The position numbers and the translations under genes are program-made. Below, in pieces: positions 1 to 6,085 of a stretch of 6,347 bases of DNA; the first letter of the stretch is position 1, and every line of letters begins with the position of its first letter. Location of the stretch: positions 1 through 6,347 of the forward strand of contig QNDP01000089.1 in NCBI GenBank assembly GCA_003645975.1. The letters run 5' to 3'. Source of the DNA: Candidatus Hydrothermota bacterium (GTDB taxonomy: Bacteria; Hydrothermota; Hydrothermia; B15-G9). Below the pieces are notes generated by a model. It had not been told where the DNA came from and did no database searches. It saw only the letters and a program-made list of their open reading frames with translations.

Positions 1-6
1 AACGCC

Positions 7-543
7 ATGAAAAATTCCTATCTCAACAGATTCTCGGCGTTCGATTTGATCCTTACCTCCCTTATTGCGGCCGTAGGGATAGCCGTAAAACCCATCGTTG
101 GTTCGTTCGTCAGGATGGTAACCATGCCGATAATGATGCCTGCAGGTGCCGTTGCTGGAATAGTTTACATGTTTTGGGTGACGCTCGCTGCTGGACTTGT
201 GCGCAAACACGGTGCTCTTTTGCTTTTCGGGTTCGTCCAAGCTGTGGTGGCTCTGATTTTTGGATACGGTTCACACGGCGCCGCCAGTTTGATGACCTAT
301 ATCCTGCCTATGGTGGTCGCAGAGATTGTGCTCATTTTGTTCGCTGCCCCTGGGGGCAACAACATAAGTTCTTTTCTTGCAGGTGGATTGGCTAATGTAA
401 CGGGGGCTTTTTTGGTCAACTTGGTGATTTTAAGGGTGCCGAAAGAGCCTCTTTATTACATCCTGTCGTTGAGCTTTGTGTTCGGCGGGATCGGCGGTCT
501 CTTTGGATTCAAAGCAGCTAAGGAACTCAGGAGGTTTGTGTGA
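7..543 (+). CDS. ECF transporter S component (substrate-specific membrane subunit), substrate unassigned
   Basis: The 178-residue product is very hydrophobic, with about six membrane segments (roughly residues 11-31, 43-63, 69-87, 96-113, 121-143 and 150-168) and a basic C-terminal end (KAAKELRRFV). Size and topology fit S components of energy-coupling factor transporters, which bind a vitamin, precursor or metal and dock on the T/A module. The call rests mainly on context: a fused double ABC ATPase and a T component follow in the same operon. That layout resembles ykoE-ykoD-ykoC, the putative HMP/thiamine importer, but I see no residue pattern that fixes the ligand. The ATG at 7 is the first start in the window. 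Only six bases precede it and the frame is open to the edge, so neither a ribosome binding site nor a longer N-terminus can be judged. It overlaps the next gene by one base (TGATG). Confidence 0.72.
   Translation: MKNSYLNRFSAFDLILTSLIAAVGIAVKPIVGSFVRMVTMPIMMPAGAVAGIVYMFWVTLAAGLVRKHGALLLFGFVQAVVALIFGYGSHGAASLMTYILPMVVAEIVLILFAAPGGNNISSFLAGGLANVTGAFLVNLVILRVPKEPLYYILSLSFVFGGIGGLFGFKAAKELRRFV
529..534 (+). promoter_or_regulatory. Perfect Shine-Dalgarno AGGAGG deciding the start of the next gene
   Basis: AGGAGG lies 8 bases before the ATG at 543 and only 5 before the in-frame GTG at 540. The ATG, which overlaps the preceding TGA stop as TGATG, is therefore the more likely start. The site is inside the last codons of the S-component gene, as expected for coupled translation. 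Confidence 0.75.
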
Positions 544-1409
544 TGAATACTTTGGTGCTCTTAAATGCAATCATGTCGGTTATCTTGAACATGTCTATTT
601 ACGGGCGACCTGAACGGGTCGATTTCGATACACTGCGACAAAAACTTATACGGATCGAAAGGAGGGTTTACAGCGGCATCGAATTGGACAAGCTTTTGCC
701 AGATACAGGCAATTACTTGGTGAAATTGGTCGCAAAGGACGGATACTATGTCTATATCCCTCCGAAACTTCTGGGCACAGGCACGATTTTCATAGCCGAC
801 AGTCTCTACCACAATCCGCTTGATTCGACACTTGCGCCATTTTTCATCGTCCTTTTGGACGATGCGGCCAAACATAGATTCCTTGCCGTCAAAATGATAG
901 ATTCCATCGTCGTGGAGCCTATCGAAGGATTCCATTGTCCCAAAATCCTCAAGGTCTCCAAAGTCGAAGATTGGCTCAATGCACTTAAAAAATTCGCTGA
1001 AGACGAGGTGGTCATATTCTCGACCATCGATTCCCTTCAATGGGTGTTTCCAGCCGGCGAGATGAAGGAGTGGACCATCGTGCCCGACAGCGGAATGACC
1101 GGCAAATTTATAAGACTCACTGCCAAAAATAAATTCGAGGCGTTCAACATCAACGACCCGATCTGGATGCTCCACGACACGGTCGCCATGCTTTTGTGCC
1201 CGTCGGCCGAGCTCGTTGTCGGAGATTCCATCGAACTGAAAGAGCTGGCAGATGACATCATCCTGCTCGGACCAAATCTCAAATGTGGTCGCGAAGTCAA
1301 AGATGCCCTTGAGGATGTGTATCTTCGTTACGATGAAAAGGGCTGCCATTTTGTGAAAGTCGGAGGGAAAAAGCCATTCGATGTCATCCATGTCCCTTCT
1401 CAAAATTGA
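543..1409 (+). CDS. Unrecognised operon protein with possible duplicated sulfite-oxidase-fold-like domain and N-terminal hydrophobic segment
   Basis: I do not recognise this 288-residue protein with confidence. Residues 3-20 (LVLLNAIMSVILNMSIYG) form a hydrophobic stretch that could be a signal peptide or anchor, although no basic residue precedes it. Residues 43-124 recall the sulfite-oxidase/molybdopterin-oxidoreductase fold: YSGIELDKLL, then KLVAKDGYYVYIP, then a hydrophobic strand ending AVKMIDSIVVEP, in the order and spacing that family shows. Residues 58-71 (YLVKLVAKDGYYVY) and 188-201 (KFIRLTAKNKFEAF) align in their pattern of charged and aromatic positions. Both are preceded by PDTG/PDSG, which suggests two copies about 130 residues apart. 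No cofactor-binding residue can be assigned; cysteines are at 132, 219, 248 and 268. The gene sits between the S and ATPase genes of an ECF operon, overlapping both. An exported accessory or ligand-handling role is inference only. Confidence 0.6.
   Translation: MNTLVLLNAIMSVILNMSIYGRPERVDFDTLRQKLIRIERRVYSGIELDKLLPDTGNYLVKLVAKDGYYVYIPPKLLGTGTIFIADSLYHNPLDSTLAPFFIVLLDDAAKHRFLAVKMIDSIVVEPIEGFHCPKILKVSKVEDWLNALKKFAEDEVVIFSTIDSLQWVFPAGEMKEWTIVPDSGMTGKFIRLTAKNKFEAFNINDPIWMLHDTVAMLLCPSAELVVGDSIELKELADDIILLGPNLKCGREVKDALEDVYLRYDEKGCHFVKVGGKKPFDVIHVPSQN
1362..1367 (+). promoter_or_regulatory. Possible ribosome binding site (GGAGGG) for the ATPase gene
   Basis: GGAGGG ends 13 bases before the ATG at 1381, somewhat farther than ideal, and 22 bases before the alternative in-frame ATG at 1390. 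This favours 1381 as the start, though coupling through the 29-base overlap may matter more than this site. Confidence 0.4.
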
Positions 1410-2799
1410 GGGTCTGACTTTTACCTATGCACATTCCGATCATCCTGTGCTCAAAAGGCTTAATTTTCAACTCGAACCCGGTGAATGTGCATTTGTTTTT
1501 GGTCTAAACGGCTCAGGTAAATCGACTTTTGCACTGGCAGCCGCTGGAGTGCTCCTAAAAGTGGCGAAGGGCGAGCTTGATGGCCGCATCGAGCTTAACG
1601 GCGAATCCGTCTTCGATTTAGCTCCGCATAAACTTGTCCAAAATGTCGGCCTTGTCGTCCAAGACCCTGACTTACAAGCAATTTCGATGACGGTTGCCGA
1701 CGAAGTGGCTTATCCTCTGAAAAATCTTGGATTTAGTGATGCAAGAGCCAAATCGAGGGTTTCCGAAGTTTTGGAACTCGTGGGATTAAGCGGATACGCC
1801 GATTTGCGGCCTGACAGGCTTTCACATGGCCAGAAACAGCTTTTGGCACTCGGCGTCGCCGTCGCAGCAAGACCAAAACTGCTTGTCCTTGATGAACCTA
1901 CGGCATACCTTGATCCAGAAGCCGAGCAAAATTTTTGGAATGTCGTCCAAGTCCTGAAAAATCAAGGCACTGGCGTGGTAATCATGGAGAGCTGGCCACA
2001 TGTGCCTGAATTTGCGGATTCCGTCTATTCGCTTGTCGATGGAAAACTTATTGACGGCATCGAGTTCCGAATGCCTAATCCGATGGCCAAACAGGGTATC
2101 CGTCTCAGCGATCTTCGTCCCGTCTTTGATGTTGAGGCTTTGAGATTCAGTTGGGGGGATAGAATTTTGTTGAAAAATGCGAATTTCACTGTGCCGCAAG
2201 GCATTACCATGTTGCTTGGAGCAAACGGCAGCGGAAAAACCACATTGACAAAGCTCCTGATGGGCATTTTGAGGCCGCAGGAAGGGGTTGTCCGGTTTGA
2301 CGGAAAGCCTGTTTGGGAACTTGGACTCTCGGTGATCGGCCGTCGTGTGGGTTACCTCTTTCAAAATCCTGAACGGCAGTTGATCTGCCGTTCCGTGCTC
2401 GACGAGGTCATGCTCAGCCTGAGAGCCGCCGAAGGCGGTGCGGTATCGGAAGACAGGGCGATGGAATTGCTTGAATACTTTGGAATTCAGGAACTTGCTG
2501 ACAGATTCCCTTTGAGCTTGAGCGCAAGCGAAAAGAAACGGGCGGCTTTGGCATCACTTCTCGCTTTAGACCCCGAATTTTTTGTGCTCGATGAGCCGGA
2601 ATCCGGACTCGACCCGCTTCAACTTGCAAACTTTGCGAATATGCTCGAAAGGCTTGCGGAGATGGAAAAAGGCATATTCCTGACTACCAAAAACTTCCGT
2701 GCACCATCGGATTCGCAGACGAACGCAAGCGCATGGCTACAATGCCGTCTTAGTGCCAATCTTTTGGAGTTGAGAGATGGAAAGGTCATCGCAAAATGA
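1381..2799 (+). CDS. ECF transporter fused double ATPase (two ABC nucleotide-binding domains in one chain)
   Basis: This 472-residue protein carries two ABC ATPase domains in tandem and should power the ECF importer on the cytoplasmic face. Domain 1 (about 4-235) has Walker A GLNGSGKST at 41-49, Q-loop Q94, signature LSHGQ at 147-151, Walker B LLVLDEPT with D171/E172, and D-loop YLDP. Domain 2 (about 248-470) has Walker A GANGSGKTT at 280-288, Q-loop Q328, Walker B FFVLDEP with D404/E405, and D-loop GLDP. Its signature is degenerate: LSASE at 380-384, with serine at the invariant glycine. The switch histidine is missing from its usual place in both domains: IMESW around 203-204 in domain 1 (a histidine occurs at 207) and TTKNF with K437 in domain 2. 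The length is near that of YkoD-type fused ATPases. The start at 1381 overlaps the previous gene by 29 bases; ATG 1390 is an alternative. Confidence 0.93.
   Translation: MSSMSLLKIEGLTFTYAHSDHPVLKRLNFQLEPGECAFVFGLNGSGKSTFALAAAGVLLKVAKGELDGRIELNGESVFDLAPHKLVQNVGLVVQDPDLQAISMTVADEVAYPLKNLGFSDARAKSRVSEVLELVGLSGYADLRPDRLSHGQKQLLALGVAVAARPKLLVLDEPTAYLDPEAEQNFWNVVQVLKNQGTGVVIMESWPHVPEFADSVYSLVDGKLIDGIEFRMPNPMAKQGIRLSDLRPVFDVEALRFSWGDRILLKNANFTVPQGITMLLGANGSGKTTLTKLLMGILRPQEGVVRFDGKPVWELGLSVIGRRVGYLFQNPERQLICRSVLDEVMLSLRAAEGGAVSEDRAMELLEYFGIQELADRFPLSLSASEKKRAALASLLALDPEFFVLDEPESGLDPLQLANFANMLERLAEMEKGIFLTTKNFRAPSDSQTNASAWLQCRLSANLLELRDGKVIAK
2764..2769 (+). promoter_or_regulatory. Ribosome binding site (TTGGAG) for the T-component gene
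   Basis: GGAG lies 7 bases before the ATG at 2777, inside the 3' end of the ATPase gene. It supports 2777 as the start even though this makes the genes overlap by 23 bases. Confidence 0.5.
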
Positions 2800-3526
2800 G
2801 CGGTCAAAATTCGATGTGAAAACCAAGTTCGTCCTTGTGATTCTCGGCTCAGTCTTCACCATCCTGTTTACACATCCTTTCAAGTTGCTGATTTTATTTT
2901 TTGCCATTTTGTGTCTGCTGGTGATCATGGACATCAAGGCGTTTGCGGTTCTTTTCCGTTTCAGAAGGTTGCTTTCGATTTTTCTCACATTAGTGGTCTT
3001 GCAGAACCTGTTTTCGCCTTCGGGCAAAACACTCATCGCCATTGCAGGGCATCCTGTTATTTCTGAAGGTGGCCTGCTGAAGGCGTTTAGCGGCGTCCTG
3101 CGTGTCGTGAACATGCTGTTGTTGGGCGTGATGATAGCCGTCGAATCGCCCGAACGGATCACGGCTGCACTTGAGGAACTTGGTGTCCCACACAAACTTG
3201 CGATGATGGTCTCGGTCGCCCTGCTTTTCCTCTCGGTCTTTCGCAACGAGGCGATGGACATGGTTACTGCACTGAAACTTCGAGGGATAGACATCGATTC
3301 CGAGTCATTGAAGCGTCGTTTGATGCTGTATTTTCGACTCGCTTTTCCCTTGACAATCAGTGCGTTGCGCAAAGCTCAGACGATGGCCGCCATCATCGAG
3401 GTGAGGGGTTTTGGCTCCGAACTAAGGCAATCTAAGTTCAGTCCGTTCAACAACATGAAATTTTGGGATGTGGCCTTAATCTCTGTTTTCACTATCTGGG
3501 GGATTGCGGTCTGGATGGGACTGTGA
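2777..3526 (+). CDS. ecfT: ECF transporter T component (transmembrane energy-coupling protein)
   Basis: The 249-residue product is a membrane protein with hydrophobic segments at about 17-34, 35-52, 62-77, 108-122, 141-156 and 229-247, and a long amphipathic cytoplasmic region around 160-215. That region holds the two Arg-Gly motifs typical of T components, which couple to the ATPases: ALKLRG ending at residue 170 and EVRGFG around 208-213. In the canonical family these read Ala-Arg-Gly; here both alanines are replaced (Leu and Val). PFAM-type features such as the N-terminal 'DVKTKFVLV' (resembling the DPRtKl start of the family) and ESPERITAALEELGVPHKLAMMVSVAL also fit. The protein would scaffold the S component and the fused ATPase encoded just upstream. 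It is the last gene of the operon, followed by a convergent spacer. Confidence 0.9.
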   Translation: MERSSQNERSKFDVKTKFVLVILGSVFTILFTHPFKLLILFFAILCLLVIMDIKAFAVLFRFRRLLSIFLTLVVLQNLFSPSGKTLIAIAGHPVISEGGLLKAFSGVLRVVNMLLLGVMIAVESPERITAALEELGVPHKLAMMVSVALLFLSVFRNEAMDMVTALKLRGIDIDSESLKRRLMLYFRLAFPLTISALRKAQTMAAIIEVRGFGSELRQSKFSPFNNMKFWDVALISVFTIWGIAVWMGL

Positions 3527-3653
3527 GCCTTTTAACTTGATTACCCTTATCGATGACAGCAAAGTTGTCCGTAAAGCACGGAAAATCCGATAAACCGACC
3601 ATTCCACTCGACGGGACGATCACCGTGTTTGATGTTTGCGTGGTGAATTGCGC
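3527..3653. other. Convergent intergenic spacer with imperfect inverted repeats
   Basis: This 127-base spacer lies between the stops of two convergent genes. It contains an 8-base inverted repeat with one bulged base, TTATCGAT at 3547-3554 against ATCCGATAA at 3585-3593. Inside that is a small hairpin, TCCGT at 3568-3572 with ACGGA at 3578-3582. Neither strand shows a T-tract after these stems, so a rho-independent terminator cannot be claimed. Folding in RNA of either strand is possible. No convincing gene is present. Confidence 0.35.
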
Positions 3654-6014
3654 CTATTTTCGACTGCGGATTATGGCGAAGCGCCCTGATTCACAGCGGT
3701 CTTTGAACCTGACTTTGTAGATGTAGATCCCTGAAGGCCATTGAGATATGTCCACACTCGCAGTTCCACCGAACGCCTTGAGTCCAATGCGGCGCCTTCC
3801 GCTTACATCATAGACCTCGATGTCGAACTCCTCGTCCCTTTCGGCCTCGAATCGGAGCGTTTTGTAAGACGGATCAAATCGAAGGAAGATCCTGCCGCTC
3901 CGCTGCCCCGTCTCCGATTCCTCAATCCCTGTGAATCCGAAAAATCCCAATATCCGTTGCATCATCAGGTTTCTTGCAGCTTCGGGATACACCGTCTCAA
4001 ACGGGAATCCGAGATAGACGATGGCGCCTGCGTTCGACCCGTTGGGAAACACGCCGTTGTAAGCGATACCAGCGCCCCAACCTGTCCCGCCCTGATACGC
4101 CAGCACCACGCGGCTGCCGCCGTAACCGTCGATGCCGTCGGGGTAATCGACATCGTAATGACCATGAGTGCCGTCGTCGAACGAGAAGGTCAATCCGTCA
4201 AACATCTCGCCTGCAATCCCATAGACGCTGTGCGAGTTTGCATCATCGCCGACATAGCGCGCAAGCAGATAGTTGTTGTAAAAATATTGGTCGCTCGAAC
4301 TGCCGCGCTGCACCAAATCGTAGCCGATCTCCGAGCCCGAGATGAAGAGCATTCCGCCGTCCATAAGATATTGTGCCACAATAAGCTGCTCGTCAGGCGT
4401 CAGGGATGAGTCCACAGTGCCCTCTTCGCCGAGTATCCAGTCGATCAACTCGTAATCCGAAGCCTCGACAATGCCGAGCCTTAGCATGTCGTTCGAGGCG
4501 GCATCGAAAGCAAAGCCGTTGGCATGAATGGCATCACCGTGTTCAAATGTGAAATTCCTTGTGTTCCAAGTGCCTCTCTGCCGCTCGACACCATCGACAA
4601 GTAGGATTTGGACAGGTGTATCGGACACCGCAACCTCAAGGATCTCCGTGAAGTCGCTCTCTCCGTCGGAGTTGTAGGCTGTCAATGCGAACCTATGGAT
4701 TTCATCGGCGAAAGGTCCGAGAACGCACTCCGTATCAGCCACATCCGCTATAAGGACGAAATCGTTGTTCTCAAATTCGTAGATGCGATAACCTTCAGCG
4801 CCATCGACATGTGGCCAGACGAGCCGAAGTTGCTGGCCTCCGATGTTTCTCACGGCAAAACCTCGCGGTCGTGCAGGCGGTGTGCCGCTTATTTCGTGAT
4901 TGAAATAGCGGTCGATGAGATTCCAAAGTTCATCTCGGCCATAGTCATAGGTGAGTGCCCAGATCCCGATTCCACCCCATCCGTAACGCAAGAGCGCCCA
5001 GTAGCGCATAGCCAGACTCAACGAATCCTCAAACCAAACTTGATGGTCTCCGTAGCGATACCATGGCGATTCGCCCTCGTGATCCCAGAGTTTTCCGTAG
5101 GCCGTAGCCTCGTCGATGGCGACCGCATAGGTCTTCGATGTGCCTGTTGATGTCGTTGGAGCGTGCGGATATGGATTTGATATCGGCCAATCATAGCCGT
5201 AGTAGGGCACACCGAGCAGGTATCGTTCTGGATGCGGCGATGTCGATGTGAAATGCTCAAGTGTCCACATCACATTGAGATTTTGATAGCCGATGAGTGG
5301 CGACACAGGCCCGGACTCCTCTGCGCCCGACCAATGGTAATCGTAGGCCATGACATAGACAAAATCGCAGATTTCGGCGAGTGCGGCTTGGTCGAAGTGA
5401 TCGCTCCAGTAGTCATCAAGCGCAAACAGGTCGTATGACACTATGTAGCTCGAATCCAATGCCTTAAGCGTGTCCCTCAGCTCCCTCATGAAGTCTGTGA
5501 AGGCGTCCCGACTCCACGAATGCGGATACTCGAAATCGATTGTAACGCCTTCGACTCCGGCATTTACCACAGCGGAAACGATGTTGCCAAGCGCCCGTGC
5601 TCGATTCTGTGGATTCAAAATGATCGAATCGATGTCATCGGCGTCCATACACGCGACGCTGACGGTTACCGCCACACCGTTTTGGTGGGCGAGGTTGATC
5701 AGATCAGTCCATTGGGATGGCCATCCATGCCAATTCGAGATATTGCCCTGCGCATCCAGTTCGATGGCAAACCATGAGATATGCGTCAGGAGATCGAACC
5801 TCAGAGAAGTGTATCTTGTGCCGCGCCAATAGGGATAGCGCCCGAAAACTGTGCGAGAAAGGGACTTATTCGTTTTCTGCAACGGAATGACCTTCGACGA
5901 TTTCGGTTCAAAATTTGGCCTGAAGTTTTGATATTTCAGAAGTTCAATTTTGTGAATGGACGGAGACGAGCCGACCAGAGTGATTGTCAACATCGAAATG
6001 ATTAGGGCGTGCAT
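3654..6014 (-). CDS. Secreted glycoside hydrolase family 18 protein with Fn3-like, Rossmann-like accessory and C-terminal sorting domains
   Basis: The 786-residue product starts at ATG 6014, set by GGGAG 8 bases upstream. An upstream TTG at 6059 in the same frame would read through a terminator and is rejected. Residues 1-19 look like a signal peptide (MHALIISMLTITLVGSSPS). Residues 55-372 form a GH18 TIM barrel: start FGRYPYW, active site GVTIDFEYP with D160 and catalytic acid E162, MAYDYHW at 222-228, GVPYYGYDW at 268-276, and GGIGIWALTYD at 347-357. These resemble YaaH/SleL-like GH18 enzymes, which act on beta-1,4-linked amino sugars such as peptidoglycan or chitin. The usual DxxDxDxE is ExxTxDxE here. 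Residues 379-463 are a fibronectin-III-like module. Residues 467-693 are a Rossmann/ThuA-like domain also seen beside cell-wall or polysaccharide enzymes. Residues 705-786 form a T9SS-type tail (VYDVSGR, SGIYIYKV). Substrate is unproven; it probably acts at or outside the outer membrane. Confidence 0.88.
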   Translation of the reverse strand: MHALIISMLTITLVGSSPSIHKIELLKYQNFRPNFEPKSSKVIPLQKTNKSLSRTVFGRYPYWRGTRYTSLRFDLLTHISWFAIELDAQGNISNWHGWPSQWTDLINLAHQNGVAVTVSVACMDADDIDSIILNPQNRARALGNIVSAVVNAGVEGVTIDFEYPHSWSRDAFTDFMRELRDTLKALDSSYIVSYDLFALDDYWSDHFDQAALAEICDFVYVMAYDYHWSGAEESGPVSPLIGYQNLNVMWTLEHFTSTSPHPERYLLGVPYYGYDWPISNPYPHAPTTSTGTSKTYAVAIDEATAYGKLWDHEGESPWYRYGDHQVWFEDSLSLAMRYWALLRYGWGGIGIWALTYDYGRDELWNLIDRYFNHEISGTPPARPRGFAVRNIGGQQLRLVWPHVDGAEGYRIYEFENNDFVLIADVADTECVLGPFADEIHRFALTAYNSDGESDFTEILEVAVSDTPVQILLVDGVERQRGTWNTRNFTFEHGDAIHANGFAFDAASNDMLRLGIVEASDYELIDWILGEEGTVDSSLTPDEQLIVAQYLMDGGMLFISGSEIGYDLVQRGSSSDQYFYNNYLLARYVGDDANSHSVYGIAGEMFDGLTFSFDDGTHGHYDVDYPDGIDGYGGSRVVLAYQGGTGWGAGIAYNGVFPNGSNAGAIVYLGFPFETVYPEAARNLMMQRILGFFGFTGIEESETGQRSGRIFLRFDPSYKTLRFEAERDEEFDIEVYDVSGRRRIGLKAFGGTASVDISQWPSGIYIYKVRFKDRCESGRFAIIRSRK

Positions 6015-6022
6015 TTTGTCAT

Positions 6023-6027
6023 CTCCC
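6023..6027 (-). promoter_or_regulatory. Shine-Dalgarno (GGGAG) of the GH18 gene
   Basis: On the minus strand GGGAG is followed by 8 bases (ATGACAAA) and then the ATG whose first base is 6014. It fixes the start that gives a signal peptide directly at the N-terminus. It begins three bases after the T-run of the upstream gene's terminator. Confidence 0.7.
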
Positions 6028-6030
6028 AAT

Positions 6031-6056
6031 AAAAAACGGGCGGCTGACGCCGCCCG
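6031..6056 (-). terminator. Strong rho-independent terminator of the upstream exported-protein gene
   Basis: Read on the minus strand, an 8-base-pair all-G/C stem (CGGGCGGC, 6056-6049, with GCCGCCCG, 6044-6037) closes a four-base loop GTCA. It is followed by six T residues (6036-6031). It begins 29 bases after the stop codon of the partial gene at 6086. On the plus strand the stem is not followed by a T-run, so it should act in one direction only. Confidence 0.88.
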
Positions 6057-6085
6057 CAAAGCCTAAGTTTTTGGTTCTAAATCGA

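Noticed and set aside
561..1403. Long antisense open frame (280 codons) covering nearly all of the unrecognised gene
   Set aside because: It is opposite to the operon. The plus-strand frame has a perfect Shine-Dalgarno, coupled overlaps on both sides and a patterned hydrophobic N-terminus. The antisense product has no recognisable domain.
2737..3372. Antisense open frame (211 codons) opposite the T-component gene
   Set aside because: The plus strand encodes a clear T component with both Arg-Gly motifs. The antisense product is low in complexity, rich in Ser/Arg/Lys, and looks like a shadow frame.
3510..3653. Minus-strand frame continuing past the GH18 TAG stop for about 45 codons
   Set aside because: The sorting tail already ends normally at the TAG (KVRF...AIIRSRK), and the extension has no family resemblance, so read-through or a remnant gene is not supported.
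3741..5832. Several plus-strand open frames of 60-220 codons inside the GH18 gene
   Set aside because: They are antisense shadows of a gene with conserved motifs along its length, and their products are rich in Arg, Cys and His with no recognisable domains.
6015..6059. N-terminal extension of the GH18 protein from a TTG codon
   Set aside because: The extra 15 codons lie across the terminator stem and T-run, and they would push the signal peptide inward. The ATG at 6014 has a well-placed GGGAG.
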